The position numbers were made by a program, and so were the translations under genes. The notes under the pieces are model-generated. The model was given only the letters and a program-made list of their open reading frames with translations. It was not told the DNA's origin and searched no databases. From Oceanospirillum sp964342385 (GTDB taxonomy: Bacteria; Pseudomonadota; Gammaproteobacteria; Pseudomonadales; Halomonadaceae), in contig CAYFGP010000002.1 of the NCBI GenBank assembly GCA_964342385.1, forward strand, positions 1 to 64,000: DNA of 64,000 bases. Reading direction: 5' to 3'. Every line of letters starts with the position of its first letter. Within the stretch, counting starts at the first letter, position 1. Positions 16,761 to 25,499 of the stretch are shown here, piece after piece.

Positions 16761-19700
16761 ATGAAAAGAATGCTAATCAACGCAACTCAACCCGAAGAGT
16801 TGCGTGTAGCCCTGGTGGATGGCCAGAGACTGTACGATCTGGATATTGAATCCGGCTCTCGTGAGCAGAAAAAAGCCAACATCTACCGTGGCCGTATCAC
16901 CCGTATCGAACCGAGCCTGGAAGCGGCATTTGTTGATTTTGGTGCAGAACGCCATGGTTTTCTGCCACTAAAAGAGATCTCCAAAGAGTACTTCTTCAAG
17001 AAACCTTCTGAAATCAGTGGCCGCATCAATATTAAGGATGTGGTAAAGGAAGGCACCGAAGTTATCGTTCAGGTCGACAAAGAAGAGCGTGGCAACAAGG
17101 GTGCCGCACTGACTACATTTGTTAGCCTGGCGGGTCGTTACCTGGTACTGATGCCAAACAACCCTCGTGCTGGTGGTATCTCCCGTCGTATCGAAGGTGA
17201 TGACCGTACTCAACTGCGCGATGCTATGAATCAGCTGACCATGCCATCGGATATGGGCGTGATCGTTCGTACCGCAGGTGTTGGCCGCAGCGCTGAAGAG
17301 CTGCAATGGGATCTGGACTACCTGCTGCAACTGTGGGACGCGATCAAAAGTGCTGCAGAAGAACGCCCTGCCCCTTTCCTGGTGTATCAGGAAAGCAACG
17401 TTATCATCCGTGCGATGCGCGACTACCTGCGTCAGGATGTCGGTGAAGTTCTGATCGACAACCCGGAAGTTCATGTGGAAGCCATGAACTTTATCCAGCA
17501 GGTTATGCCAACCTACCAGAACAAGATCAAGCTGTACGAAGATCCTGTGCCGCTGTTCAGCCGTTTCCAGATCGAAAGTCAGATCGAAACCGCATTCCAG
17601 CGTGAAGTGAAACTACCCTCCGGCGGTTCTATCGTAATTGATCACACCGAGGCTCTGGTCTCTATTGATATTAACTCTGCCCGCGCTACCCGCGGCAGTG
17701 ATATCGAAGAAACCGCACTGAACACCAACGTAGAAGCGGCCGATGAAATTGCACGCCAGCTGCGTCTGCGTGATATCGGTGGTCTGATCGTAATCGACTT
17801 TATCGATATGACGCCGGTAAAAAACCAGCGTGAAGTCGAAAACCGTATGCGTGACGCCCTGAAAGTGGATCGTGCCCGCGTACAGATTGGTCGTATCTCC
17901 CGCTTTGGCCTGATGGAGATGTCCCGTCAGCGTCTGCGTCCATCCTTGGGTGAAACCAGTGGTGTGGTTTGTCCTCGCTGTGAAGGTCAGGGCACCATTC
18001 GTGACGTTCAGTCCATGGCACTGTCGATCATGCGTTTGATCGAAGAAGAAGCGATGAAGGACCGCACCGCTCAGATCCGTGCGATTCTGCCGGTTAGCGT
18101 CGCCACCTTCCTGCTGAACGAAAAACGTAGCACCATCAGTGATATTGAAGCACGCCAGAACGTTGAAGTGGTGATGATTCCAAATCCTGATATGGAAACA
18201 CCACACTACGAAGTGGTCCGTCTGCGCGATGATCATCTGGAAGCCGGCGGTGAAGAATCCAGCTTCGAGATCGATGTGTCTTCCCCTGAAAAAGAGGAAG
18301 AAGTCACAGCCGCACCTAAGCCCGTTGAACGCCCTAAAGCAGCAGTACGCAGCGTAGCGCCAGCCGCTCCTGCACCTGTGGTTGAAGAGGCTCCGGCTCA
18401 AGCTGAACAGAGCGAAGGCTTCTTAAGCAAACTGATTAAAACTATCAGCAACCTGTTTGCAGGCTCCGGTAATGAGCCAGCCAACAAAGAAGCTGAAAAA
18501 GAAGACAGCAACGATAAAGAAAAAGAGAAACGTCAGGATCGTCCACAACGCTCTCGTCGTCGCAACGAAAGAAAACCACGCCGTGATCGCGACCGCGATA
18601 ACAAACGTGATGATAAGCGCGATAACAGAAAGTCTGACGACGACTCTAAAGAAGGCCGCAACGCTGACAAGCCGAATAAAGGCCGTGAGCGTAAGAAGGT
18701 TAAAGAAGAGAAAGAGAAGACTCAGGGCAAGCAGACTGAAGAGGAAAACAGCGATAACGCTCAGGAAGCGGCTGAGAAGCCACGTCCGAAGAACAAGCGC
18801 ACCCGCAACAATCCTCGTCGCCGTCGTCGTAACCGCAATAACGAAGACAAGGTAACACAGGATAATGCAGCTCAGGGCGATGCAGTAGCTAAACCTGAAG
18901 CCGCGGAACAGCCTGCTCAGGATAAACCAGCAGAAAAGACAGCTGACAAACCTGTAAACGAGAAAAAACAGCGCTCCGAAAAACCTGCAGAAAATAAAGC
19001 GAAACAGGAACAGCGTACTGATAAACCAGCCAAAGCCGGTCCTCAGTCACCTAAACCTGAATCCGCTAAATCTGCAGCTCCGGTAAGCGTGCAAGCTGAA
19101 ACCAGCAAACCAGCGCCAGCAGCTCAGGAAAGCAATGAGCCACAGCCAAGTGTCGATACCAAAGCGATCTGGGCAAAAGCTGAAGCGACAATTGCTGAGA
19201 AGACCGTTGAAACTGAAAACACTGCGGATACTGAGCAAACAGCGGCACCCGCTCAAGTAGAAACAGAAGCTCAAGCACCTGTTACCGCTGAAGCTCCAGC
19301 TGCTGTTGAAGCGCCAGTGACAACAGAAAGCCCTGCAACTGAAGCGGTAGCAGAGCAAGCTGAAGCTACACAGCCAGAAGCCGCTCCTGTAGAGGCTGAG
19401 GCTCCAGTAGAACCTACCCCAACAGCCGAGGCAGCTCCTGTAGCGGCTGAGCAAGCATCAGCTGAAACAGCTGAAACCAATGCTCCAGCTCCGACTGCAG
19501 ATGTAGCCACTACATCAGCGGTAGAAACGCCTGCTCCTGCGGCTGCTGAGCCTGTGGTAGAAGCAGCTTCGACTTCAGAAGCGACGCCTATAGCTGAGGA
19601 AAGCGCACCTGTTGCTGAAGCAACTGCAAAACCAGCGCAAGCTCAAGCGGTAGAAAGCGAAGCTCCTGTAGCGGAAACAGCTGAAACAACGACAGAAGCA

Positions 19701-20216
19701 CAGGTTGCAGAGCAAGCAGCAGCGACAGAAACTCAAGCAGAAGCACAACCTTCAACTGAAGAAGCTCAGACTGAAGCAGCCAACACCGAAGCTGCTCCAG
19801 CAGCTGAAGAAAGCCAAGCTCAACCTGCTCAAGAAGTTGTTGCAACACCTGCTCCTGCCGAAACAGTTGCTGAAACACCTGCAACAGCTCCTGAAGCAAC
19901 TGTAGCAAGCACTGCAACAGAAGCGGCTGTAGAAAGCGCCCCAGCTGAGACGCCAGCGAAACCTAAGCGTCTAAGCCGTAAGCAACGTGCGAAGCAGGCC
20001 GCTGAGGCTGGTGATGTTCAATTGAAGATCCCAACCATCAAGCCTAGCGAAGGTGGTGCACAGCCTGCTGCTCCGGTAGCAGAGAAGAAAAAACCTGTAG
20101 CGAAGAAACCTCGCACTCGTCGTCCACGTAGCGGTCGTGTTGCTAACGATCCACGCCAGGCACGCACCGATAGCGCGGCTAACGCCACTGTTGATAACGC
20201 TGAGCAATCAGAATAA
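16761..20216 (+). CDS. rne: Ribonuclease E
   Basis: 1151-residue endoribonuclease E, the core of the RNA degradosome, acting in mRNA decay and in rRNA and tRNA processing. The start MKRMLINATQPEELRV at 16761 matches E. coli; the frame extends upstream without support. The catalytic half (about residues 1-510) has the S1 domain, the RNase H-like and DNase I-like parts and the zinc link CPRCEGQG. The C-terminal half is disordered: an Arg/Lys-rich RNA-binding region (about 590-720) and a long Ala/Glu/Pro/Thr low-complexity tail (about 720-1080), ending in a basic segment (KPRTRRPRSGRV). Degradosome partner sites are not recognisable. A strong terminator follows. Confidence 0.96.
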   Translation: MKRMLINATQPEELRVALVDGQRLYDLDIESGSREQKKANIYRGRITRIEPSLEAAFVDFGAERHGFLPLKEISKEYFFKKPSEISGRINIKDVVKEGTEVIVQVDKEERGNKGAALTTFVSLAGRYLVLMPNNPRAGGISRRIEGDDRTQLRDAMNQLTMPSDMGVIVRTAGVGRSAEELQWDLDYLLQLWDAIKSAAEERPAPFLVYQESNVIIRAMRDYLRQDVGEVLIDNPEVHVEAMNFIQQVMPTYQNKIKLYEDPVPLFSRFQIESQIETAFQREVKLPSGGSIVIDHTEALVSIDINSARATRGSDIEETALNTNVEAADEIARQLRLRDIGGLIVIDFIDMTPVKNQREVENRMRDALKVDRARVQIGRISRFGLMEMSRQRLRPSLGETSGVVCPRCEGQGTIRDVQSMALSIMRLIEEEAMKDRTAQIRAILPVSVATFLLNEKRSTISDIEARQNVEVVMIPNPDMETPHYEVVRLRDDHLEAGGEESSFEIDVSSPEKEEEVTAAPKPVERPKAAVRSVAPAAPAPVVEEAPAQAEQSEGFLSKLIKTISNLFAGSGNEPANKEAEKEDSNDKEKEKRQDRPQRSRRRNERKPRRDRDRDNKRDDKRDNRKSDDDSKEGRNADKPNKGRERKKVKEEKEKTQGKQTEEENSDNAQEAAEKPRPKNKRTRNNPRRRRRNRNNEDKVTQDNAAQGDAVAKPEAAEQPAQDKPAEKTADKPVNEKKQRSEKPAENKAKQEQRTDKPAKAGPQSPKPESAKSAAPVSVQAETSKPAPAAQESNEPQPSVDTKAIWAKAEATIAEKTVETENTADTEQTAAPAQVETEAQAPVTAEAPAAVEAPVTTESPATEAVAEQAEATQPEAAPVEAEAPVEPTPTAEAAPVAAEQASAETAETNAPAPTADVATTSAVETPAPAAAEPVVEAASTSEATPIAEESAPVAEATAKPAQAQAVESEAPVAETAETTTEAQVAEQAAATETQAEAQPSTEEAQTEAANTEAAPAAEESQAQPAQEVVATPAPAETVAETPATAPEATVASTATEAAVESAPAETPAKPKRLSRKQRAKQAAEAGDVQLKIPTIKPSEGGAQPAAPVAEKKKPVAKKPRTRRPRSGRVANDPRQARTDSAANATVDNAEQSE

Positions 20217-20267
20217 ACAGCAGCGCTATTCAGGTGTAGCCTGACTACTTCGGTACTTAGGCTAAAA

Positions 20268-20305
20268 CAAAGAAGGCCAGCATTTTGCTGGCCTTCTTTG
20301 TTTCT
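20268..20305 (+). terminator. Terminator of rne
   Basis: Perfect 14-bp stem (CAAAGAAGGCCAGC / GCTGGCCTTCTTTG) with loop ATTTT, followed by a T-rich run. Confidence 0.9.
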
Positions 20306-20344
20306 ATTCTTTATATCGCATAGGGGGGTACACTGAAGAACCAG

Positions 20345-20620
20345 TTAGGGTGAATGCCCCGCAGGATCGCCCTTTTTGCCCCTTTCCGGTAAACCTCCCG
20401 CACTATTCAACCGACATTTCTTCTTCGCCATACGATCCATGATATCGCTGATCCGCTGCATGGACTCAACCACTGTATTCAAGCTATCCAACTGCTCTTG
20501 TAATTGCTCCTGCAAATAATCCATATGCTTAAGTACTGGGTTCTGTTCCTGCTGCCCAAATTTCATATCCACTGAAGCGGGTTGAGAAGTCAGAAAATCC
20601 GGTTTTGTCCGTGCATTCAT
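20345..20620 (-). CDS. Hypothetical coiled-coil protein, 91 aa
   Basis: Unknown small protein. The middle (about residues 28-68, MDYLQEQLQEQLDSLNTVV and on) has a regular heptad pattern and is a likely coiled coil. The N- and C-terminal ends are polar and probably disordered. No membrane segment. It is convergent with rne and about 370 bp upstream of the murB end. It may be host-specific. Confidence 0.5.
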   Translation of the reverse strand: MNARTKPDFLTSQPASVDMKFGQQEQNPVLKHMDYLQEQLQEQLDSLNTVVESMQRISDIMDRMAKKKCRLNSAGGLPERGKKGDPAGHSP

Positions 20621-20988
20621 ACATCACCTTTGATGTTGTTCAGCCTGGAACATAGCATGCCTTCAACAGATGAAAATGCCGTTGCAGCTCAATGAAGACC
20701 CCAAGACAGAATCCAGACAAAATAAGGACAGAACAGGGACAGAATAATGACGCAGAAAAGCCACCAGGGTTTCAGCCCGATGTCTTTTTAAAGAATGGGG
20801 AAACAAGCAACAACAACCAGATTCGGAGTGAGGCTTGTGCAGATTGGGTAGAGTGCCCGCAAGATGCCTATAAGAGGAGCAATGTATATCGCAAAAGATT
20901 AGCGTACGCTCCATACAGGCTTATTAAGACAGCTAATATCTGATAGATAACCTAAGGAATATTTGAGTGAGAGTGATATTGATCCCCT
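20621..20988. other. Intergenic region without a supported gene
   Basis: About 370 bp. Frames of 83 codons exist on both strands but lack ribosome binding sites and recognisable products. It contains GATTCGGAGTGAGGCTTGTG at 20820-20839, 19 of 20 bases identical to the segment at 13351-13370. Confidence 0.4.
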
Positions 20989-22107
20989 CTAAATCAAAGC
21001 ACTCACCTTCGGCGGTTCAACCTCCAGTGTCACAGCAAACTTTTCCTGCACTTTAGCCTTTACAGCATCAGCCAGCTCCAGCAGATCCTGTACACGGCCC
21101 TCGCCGAAATGCACCAATACCAACGCCTGCTTTTCATAAACCCCGACAGGACCTTTACGATGACCTTTCAAGCCACACTGCTCTATCAGCCAGCCTGCTG
21201 CTAACTTACTGCGCTGATCATCAACAGGATAAAGCGGCATATTGGGGTATTGAGCCTTTAAGGCATCAGCCTGAGTTCTAGCTATAATGGGATTCTTAAA
21301 GAAGCTACCGGCGTTACCCAGCAGCTCTGGATCCGGCAACTTACTCTGTCGGATATCACATACCGCTTGAGCAATATTTTTAGCACTCAGCTCCTGGCCT
21401 TCAAGACGAGCAGCCAGATCACCATAACCCAAGCGCAGATCATCGGCTTGAATACTCAGACACAGAGTTAACTGAGTGATAATCACCTGACCTTTTAACG
21501 CTTGCTTAAAAATACTATCGCGATAGGCAAAATCACACTCAGCCTTAGATAGAGTTTGCACCTCGCCACTGACGATGTGCACAACCTGCAGGCTAACCAA
21601 TCGATCTGCCAGTTCAATACCATAAGCACCGATATTCTGCACTGGAGCCGCACCAACATGACCAGGGATCAATGCCAGATTTTCCAGACCAAAGTAGCCG
21701 CGCTCAACACTATCCATCACCAGCTGATGCCAGTTAACACCCGCTCCAACGGTCAGCTGCACCTTACCTTGATCCAACGGCTGATAATCCAACTCACAGT
21801 TGTTCATCTGGATGACTAAAGCATCCAGATCACTGTCCATGATCAGATTACTACCGCCGCCTAACGGAAATACCGGTAGTTGCTGCTGACGGGCAAAGGC
21901 TAGCGCTTGCTGAAGCTGCTCAAGGTTTTCCGGCTGAGCAAAGTAACGCGCCTGAGCCGCAAAGCCCAGGGTGTTTTTATCCTGCAGATTGATACCCACC
22001 TGGATAGACTCAGGCAGGTTATCAATTGAATGAGTACTCACAGCACTATTCGTAGAGGGCTTAGTAATAGGCTTGGTGATAGATTTAGCCACAGAGTCTA
22101 AACTCAT
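20989..22107 (-). CDS. murB: UDP-N-acetylenolpyruvoylglucosamine reductase
   Basis: 372-residue FAD enzyme that reduces UDP-GlcNAc-enolpyruvate to UDP-MurNAc with NADPH. It shows FPLGGGSNLI for FAD/phosphate binding, the IPGHVGAAPVQNIGAYG segment, and NAGSFFKNP with the catalytic Ser. The YFAQPENLEQLQ start of the type I fold is present. The N-terminal ~35 residues, rich in Thr, Lys and Ser, extend beyond the usual start. Its ATG overlaps the stop of the upstream phosphatase gene (ATGA), so the two are translationally coupled. Confidence 0.94.
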   Translation of the reverse strand: MSLDSVAKSITKPITKPSTNSAVSTHSIDNLPESIQVGINLQDKNTLGFAAQARYFAQPENLEQLQQALAFARQQQLPVFPLGGGSNLIMDSDLDALVIQMNNCELDYQPLDQGKVQLTVGAGVNWHQLVMDSVERGYFGLENLALIPGHVGAAPVQNIGAYGIELADRLVSLQVVHIVSGEVQTLSKAECDFAYRDSIFKQALKGQVIITQLTLCLSIQADDLRLGYGDLAARLEGQELSAKNIAQAVCDIRQSKLPDPELLGNAGSFFKNPIIARTQADALKAQYPNMPLYPVDDQRSKLAAGWLIEQCGLKGHRKGPVGVYEKQALVLVHFGEGRVQDLLELADAVKAKVQEKFAVTLEVEPPKVSALI

Positions 22108-22595
22108 AGCTTATGCTGCTTAACCAGCTCGGCTAATAAGTTCTCACCGGCTGTTTCCACCAGATCCAACACCTTTTCAAAACCATCTTCACCGCCGTAA
22201 TAGGGATCAGGCACTTCCTGTACACCCAGCTCAGGCGCATAGGATAGAAACAGACGTAGGCTGGCTTTGCTGTTGACCGGCTGCAGAGACATCAGCTCAT
22301 TGTAGTTGGCGTGATCCATGGCCAGAATCAGATCAAATTCATGAAAATCCGCTTCAATGGCCTGACGAGCACGCAGCATGCTCAGATCATAACCTCGTGC
22401 TTCAGCCGCTTTTTGTGTACGAGGGTCCGGTGGATTACCCACATGCCAGGCACCAGTGCCCGCTGAATCCACTTCGATACGCTTTTCCAGACCCGCTTTG
22501 GCGACCAGACCACGGAAAATACCATCAGCAGTCGGCGAACGGCAGATATTGCCCAGACAAACGAATAAAACAGATACTTTTTCTTTATATTTCAT
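22104..22595 (-). CDS. Low-molecular-weight protein tyrosine phosphatase
   Basis: 163-residue LMW-PTP. The P-loop VCLGNICRSPTADG near residues 11-24 holds the nucleophile Cys and the Arg. The general acid Asp lies in VPDPYYGG near residue 129. Such enzymes dephosphorylate tyrosine kinases of polysaccharide export or low-molecular targets. In Pseudomonas this gene lies directly after kdsB; here the prophage separates the two. There is no strong Shine-Dalgarno at the chosen ATG, and its native promoter may have been lost or replaced. Confidence 0.92.
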   Translation of the reverse strand: MKYKEKVSVLFVCLGNICRSPTADGIFRGLVAKAGLEKRIEVDSAGTGAWHVGNPPDPRTQKAAEARGYDLSMLRARQAIEADFHEFDLILAMDHANYNELMSLQPVNSKASLRLFLSYAPELGVQEVPDPYYGGEDGFEKVLDLVETAGENLLAELVKQHKL

Positions 22596-22757
22596 ATAGT
22601 TACTTAAATTTTAAACCCCTCAAGACCGAGGTTTTTTAGCTCTTTTTCGTCAATATAAATCAAGGTGTTACATTACACTTTTCCAAATGAAAAATGAACA
22701 ACTTGGTGAAATATTGCGATAAACCACACGACAACCCCAATCCAATCCTTCAGGCGC

Positions 22758-22786
22758 AAAAAAAACCGGCTCAACGACCGGCTTTT
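22758..22786 (-). terminator. Terminator at the left prophage end
   Basis: On the minus strand AAAAGCCGG / CCGGTTTTT pairs with one G-T and is followed by T8. It closes the small-gene operon at 24117-22812 and isolates it from the host gene downstream. Confidence 0.75.
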
Positions 22787-22811
22787 CTCAAATCTTAATA
22801 CCCAGTTATCC

Positions 22812-23051
22812 TTAGTCGTTTTCAGAAATATCCTGAACTTTTATACTGTCACGATCCACCAGATAGCCGAATGTATTTTCGAATTCTCGCTCTACCGCGC
22901 ACTTAGCGTAATGCAGATTTTTAGCTTCTACACGCACCTCCATATTTATGGTGCCTGTCATTTCATATTTGTAAGATTCGCTTGGCGAATTTGGTTTATA
23001 TGAGCCCTTTGCATCTGTATTCGACTCAACTGTCATCATGTATGTTGGCAT
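22812..23051 (-). CDS. Unknown small protein of the left moron operon
   Basis: 79 residues, not recognised. Start chosen at MPTYMMTVESN (23051), seven bases after AGGAGGT; an ATG two codons upstream is less well spaced. The product appears beta-rich and amphipathic, with KYEMTGTINMEVRVEAKNL in the middle and an acidic end. It resembles a single-domain cytoplasmic protein. It is the last gene of the promoter-driven cluster at the left end of the prophage and overlaps no other gene. Confidence 0.6.
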   Translation of the reverse strand: MPTYMMTVESNTDAKGSYKPNSPSESYKYEMTGTINMEVRVEAKNLHYAKCAVEREFENTFGYLVDRDSIKVQDISEND

Positions 23052-23095
23052 CGCCATACCTCCTAGCTCTTTGAGAAGCGGACAGTTATCCTTAC

Positions 23096-23302
23096 TCAAA
23101 ATGGACCATAACACCCCTCTTCCGGATACTCTGAGATGTAAAAATAGACACCGGCTGGCAGCGGATCACCCTCTACTGAAGTTTCTTCTTTATCACGTAC
23201 AAACAGCGTGATCTCGGTCTCTAGCTGCTCAGACTGATCTTTGTCAGGAGCTGCTATTTCCAGCATTTCTTTCAATGTTGCTGCTGAAATTGTAATACTC
23301 AT
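23096..23302 (-). CDS. Unknown small acidic protein of the left moron operon
   Basis: 68-residue acidic protein without known relatives. The ATG at 23302 has AAAGGAA nine bases upstream. The sequence is Glu/Asp-rich (DKDQSEQLETEITLF, EYPEEGCYGPF) and looks like a compact alpha/beta domain. It lies 42 bp downstream of the ribbon-helix-helix-like gene. Small size, acidity and position would suit a counter-defence protein, but nothing in the sequence proves it. Confidence 0.6.
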   Translation of the reverse strand: MSITISAATLKEMLEIAAPDKDQSEQLETEITLFVRDKEETSVEGDPLPAGVYFYISEYPEEGCYGPF

Positions 23303-23344
23303 AGTTCAAATTCCTTTCAAAATAAAAGTTACACTAAGTGCATA

Positions 23345-23752
23345 TTATCCGTTGTTTTTTTCACCTGATTCAGCCACTTTCTCATTAAGCGTTTTCAGCA
23401 CCCATTCCGTTAGCTTTAGGCCTTCTTTCTGAGCCTGTTTGACATAGCTAGACTTAAGCTGACTGTTAAGCCTCATCTGAAGCGTGCTATTCGCAGGCAA
23501 ATCCCCTTGAGCGTTCAAGTTGCCAATATTCCCATGAAAACCCCGAGGCGGCTTACCGGCAAAACCATCGCGGTAACCGTCGCCCAACTCCTGCCGATGA
23601 TCAGAAAGAGAAAGCCACTGCTTATGTTCCTCTTTCGTGCCAAAGCTTTCACCATGATGATGGCGGCGCAGACCACGCTGATAACCTTTGGCATAGTCGC
23701 CGCCAACCGATTCAGCTGCAGCCATTAGAGTTTCAAACTTTTTTTGATTCAT
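23345..23752 (-). CDS. Putative ribbon-helix-helix protein
   Basis: 135 residues. The C-terminal part (LQMRLNSQLKSSYVKQAQ, then KLTEWVLKTLNEK; about residues 90-128) has the strand-helix-helix pattern of Arc/HicB-type DNA-binding domains. The N-terminal part has two similar Gly/Tyr/Arg motifs (DYAKGYQRGLRRHHHGE and GDGYRDGFAGKP) of unknown role. It may be an autoregulator of the small left-end operon, as Aca-type proteins are for anti-CRISPR operons; that comparison is inference. The ribosome binding site is weak. Confidence 0.6.
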   Translation of the reverse strand: MNQKKFETLMAAAESVGGDYAKGYQRGLRRHHHGESFGTKEEHKQWLSLSDHRQELGDGYRDGFAGKPPRGFHGNIGNLNAQGDLPANSTLQMRLNSQLKSSYVKQAQKEGLKLTEWVLKTLNEKVAESGEKNNG

Positions 23753-23796
23753 AACCCAGCCTATAGAGCGGACGCATAAAGCGCCCGCCGTATCTG

Positions 23797-24117
23797 TTAT
23801 TTGTAATCGACGCTTACAGACTCAAACTCCATTGAGTCATCATTCCACAGCTCAATATCTTCAAAGTAGGGGATGGCGTCAGACCTCAACCATTCCGCAT
23901 ACTCGTCTGCAGGCATTGATAGAGTATCCTCATCATCCCAGCAGCTATACAGATCTACGATTTCAAACCACTCGCTGTTGTCGAAGGTGTTATGACGGCA
24001 GTCGATATTGCCATCCATATCAACATAAATATCCCAGTCAGTAGAACCGGCTTTATCTTTGTTGTTCAGGATTTCAGTAGCCAGAGATAGAGCATTGATA
24101 GAAATGGATTTAGACAT
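23797..24117 (-). CDS. Unknown highly acidic protein of the left moron operon
   Basis: 106 residues, first gene behind a strong promoter. The ATG at 24117 has AAAGGA nine bases upstream. The protein is very acidic and rich in Trp and Asp (STDWDIYVDMDGNIDC, LYSCWDDEDTL, IELWNDDSMEFE), a composition seen in DNA-mimic inhibitors. It has no signal peptide or membrane segment. The family is not recognised. Confidence 0.62.
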   Translation of the reverse strand: MSKSISINALSLATEILNNKDKAGSTDWDIYVDMDGNIDCRHNTFDNSEWFEIVDLYSCWDDEDTLSMPADEYAEWLRSDAIPYFEDIELWNDDSMEFESVSVDYK

Positions 24118-24180
24118 GATTTTTTCCTTTTAGTCCCGGTTCCGCCGGGGCGGTGAGCCGTCCGTTCAGCTCATGGTTTA

Positions 24181-24209
24181 AATATAACGTCATCCTTTTT
24201 GATTGTCAA
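24181..24209 (-). promoter_or_regulatory. Consensus promoter of the left moron operon
   Basis: On the minus strand TTGACA (24204-24209), 17 bp, TATATT (24181-24186). It lies between a terminator and the 106-residue gene. Its near-consensus form suggests expression in the lysogen, independent of the late operon. Confidence 0.8.
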
Positions 24210-24276
24210 TACAAACAAATAAATAATCAAAAAAACACCAAACTTAGGATAATTCTTACTTCTCAGCCAAAACAAC

Positions 24277-24310
24277 AAAAGCCCCTGCAATGCCTCCGCA
24301 GGGGCTTTTC
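24277..24310. terminator. Terminator after the tail genes
   Basis: Arms AAAAGCCCCTGC / GCAGGGGCTTTT with a 9-base loop. It ends the late operon on the minus strand. The same arm sequence forms the terminator after the integrase at 62678-62715. Confidence 0.85.
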
Positions 24311-24345
24311 TTTACACGCAGACCACCAAGCCCGCCCAAACAATA

Positions 24346-24864
24346 CTACTGATCAGCAACTGGCGCGAGGTACTGCGGCACCACAACCGGATCGACCACT
24401 ACCGGACTCACCACCTGCACACCAGGCTGTTGCACAATCGTCGGATCATGCGTGTTATCGGTCACGACATTATCACCCGCACCGCGAATACCCGCCGTTG
24501 CGATATCCGCCATAAAATACAGCGGTGAAGCCTGAGCCGCTAAACGACTACTCTCACCAACTAACATCCGACTTGTTAGACCCATTTCTTTAACTGCTGT
24601 CTGCCATGCGCTTTCCGGTAACTGCACTTGCTGCGCCACCGCCTGCTGCTGAACTATCTCAGAATGAACCTCAAGCCGTTCAAACTGACACGGCTTGTCG
24701 CCGCATTCCAGCATCAGCACCGGCTTGATCATCTCTTGTCGCTTCTCCAGCTGAGCCATCGCCAGATCATACTGCTGCTTAGCATCCAACCCAGAGCAAC
24801 CAGAAATCGCAGACACAAAAAAAGCGGCTATTGCCGCTCGCCTTAGAATCCTTGCTAACTTCAT
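24346..24864 (-). CDS. Phage-encoded lipoprotein, unknown function
   Basis: 172-residue predicted lipoprotein: basic N-terminus, hydrophobic stretch and lipobox ISGCSG with Cys near residue 23. The mature part has a helical region with two Cys (CGDKPCQFE) and a Pro/Val-rich C-terminus. It is the last gene of the late operon, behind the fibre genes. Phage lipoproteins in this position can block receptors against superinfection or help in host exit; neither is shown. The Shine-Dalgarno lies in the GGGGGTGTG stretch before the ATG. Confidence 0.7.
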   Translation of the reverse strand: MKLARILRRAAIAAFFVSAISGCSGLDAKQQYDLAMAQLEKRQEMIKPVLMLECGDKPCQFERLEVHSEIVQQQAVAQQVQLPESAWQTAVKEMGLTSRMLVGESSRLAAQASPLYFMADIATAGIRGAGDNVVTDNTHDPTIVQQPGVQVVSPVVVDPVVVPQYLAPVADQ

Positions 24865-24866
24865 AA

Positions 24867-25499
24867 CTACACACCCCCAATCTCATTCAGCCTAGAAATC
24901 CACTCCTGAGCAATAGCCCGAGCATCAGCCGCCGGAACAGAAGCAACCGCCGCCTTACCCTGATTTCGCAGCTTACGAATCGTCATCAGCAGCACCGCCC
25001 ATTGATCCCCTGTATCAACAACCAGCTGAGCCGCCGCCTGATTACTCAAACCACGCACCGCCGCCTCATCTAAAACCGACTGAGGCACTGCAGCAGGATC
25101 AGCACCGGAATCCAACCAGGCTTTAGCCTGGTTATAAGCCTCCTTATACTCCTGATCGATCAGCGTGCCAGGGCTGACAAAACGCCGCCGAACCGCATCT
25201 GCAGCCAGATCAACAGAATCGCAGGCCGACTCAATCAGCGACGCGCGCTCATCTTCGGTATAGCTACGACCAGACCAGCGCTGCTGCCAAACGCCATCAA
25301 TTAGCTCAGGCATGACCTCTTCAACTATATCAGCATCAGGACGCACAACAGGCACAGGCCTATGCAGAGTGTAATTACCAGCAGCTACCGGACGAACAGT
25401 CGTCTTCTGTATCGATACACCTGAAAACGCCAGCAACGAATTAAACGATGCTGGCCAGCGCGTTTCACCAGTTTTGTTATTAACTAAAATGTCAGACAT
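24867..25499 (-). CDS. Tail-fibre-associated protein
   Basis: 210 residues. The C-terminal half (FVSPGTLIDQEYKEAYNQAK and on) resembles a domain common at the end of phage tail-fibre or fibre-assembly proteins. The N-terminal part contains the parallel YTLHRPVPVVRPDADIV segment. It overlaps the fibre gene by 8 bp and was probably acquired with it. A role in fibre assembly or attachment is inferred from position. Confidence 0.6.
   Translation of the reverse strand: MSDILVNNKTGETRWPASFNSLLAFSGVSIQKTTVRPVAAGNYTLHRPVPVVRPDADIVEEVMPELIDGVWQQRWSGRSYTEDERASLIESACDSVDLAADAVRRRFVSPGTLIDQEYKEAYNQAKAWLDSGADPAAVPQSVLDEAAVRGLSNQAAAQLVVDTGDQWAVLLMTIRKLRNQGKAAVASVPAADARAIAQEWISRLNEIGGV

Noticed and set aside
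17613..18401. 262-codon frame antisense to rne
   Set aside because: Explained by codon bias of the catalytic and following region of rne.
20692..20943. 83-codon plus-strand frame between rne and murB
   Set aside because: No ribosome binding site, polar composition without a recognisable fold, and a frame of equal length on the other strand.
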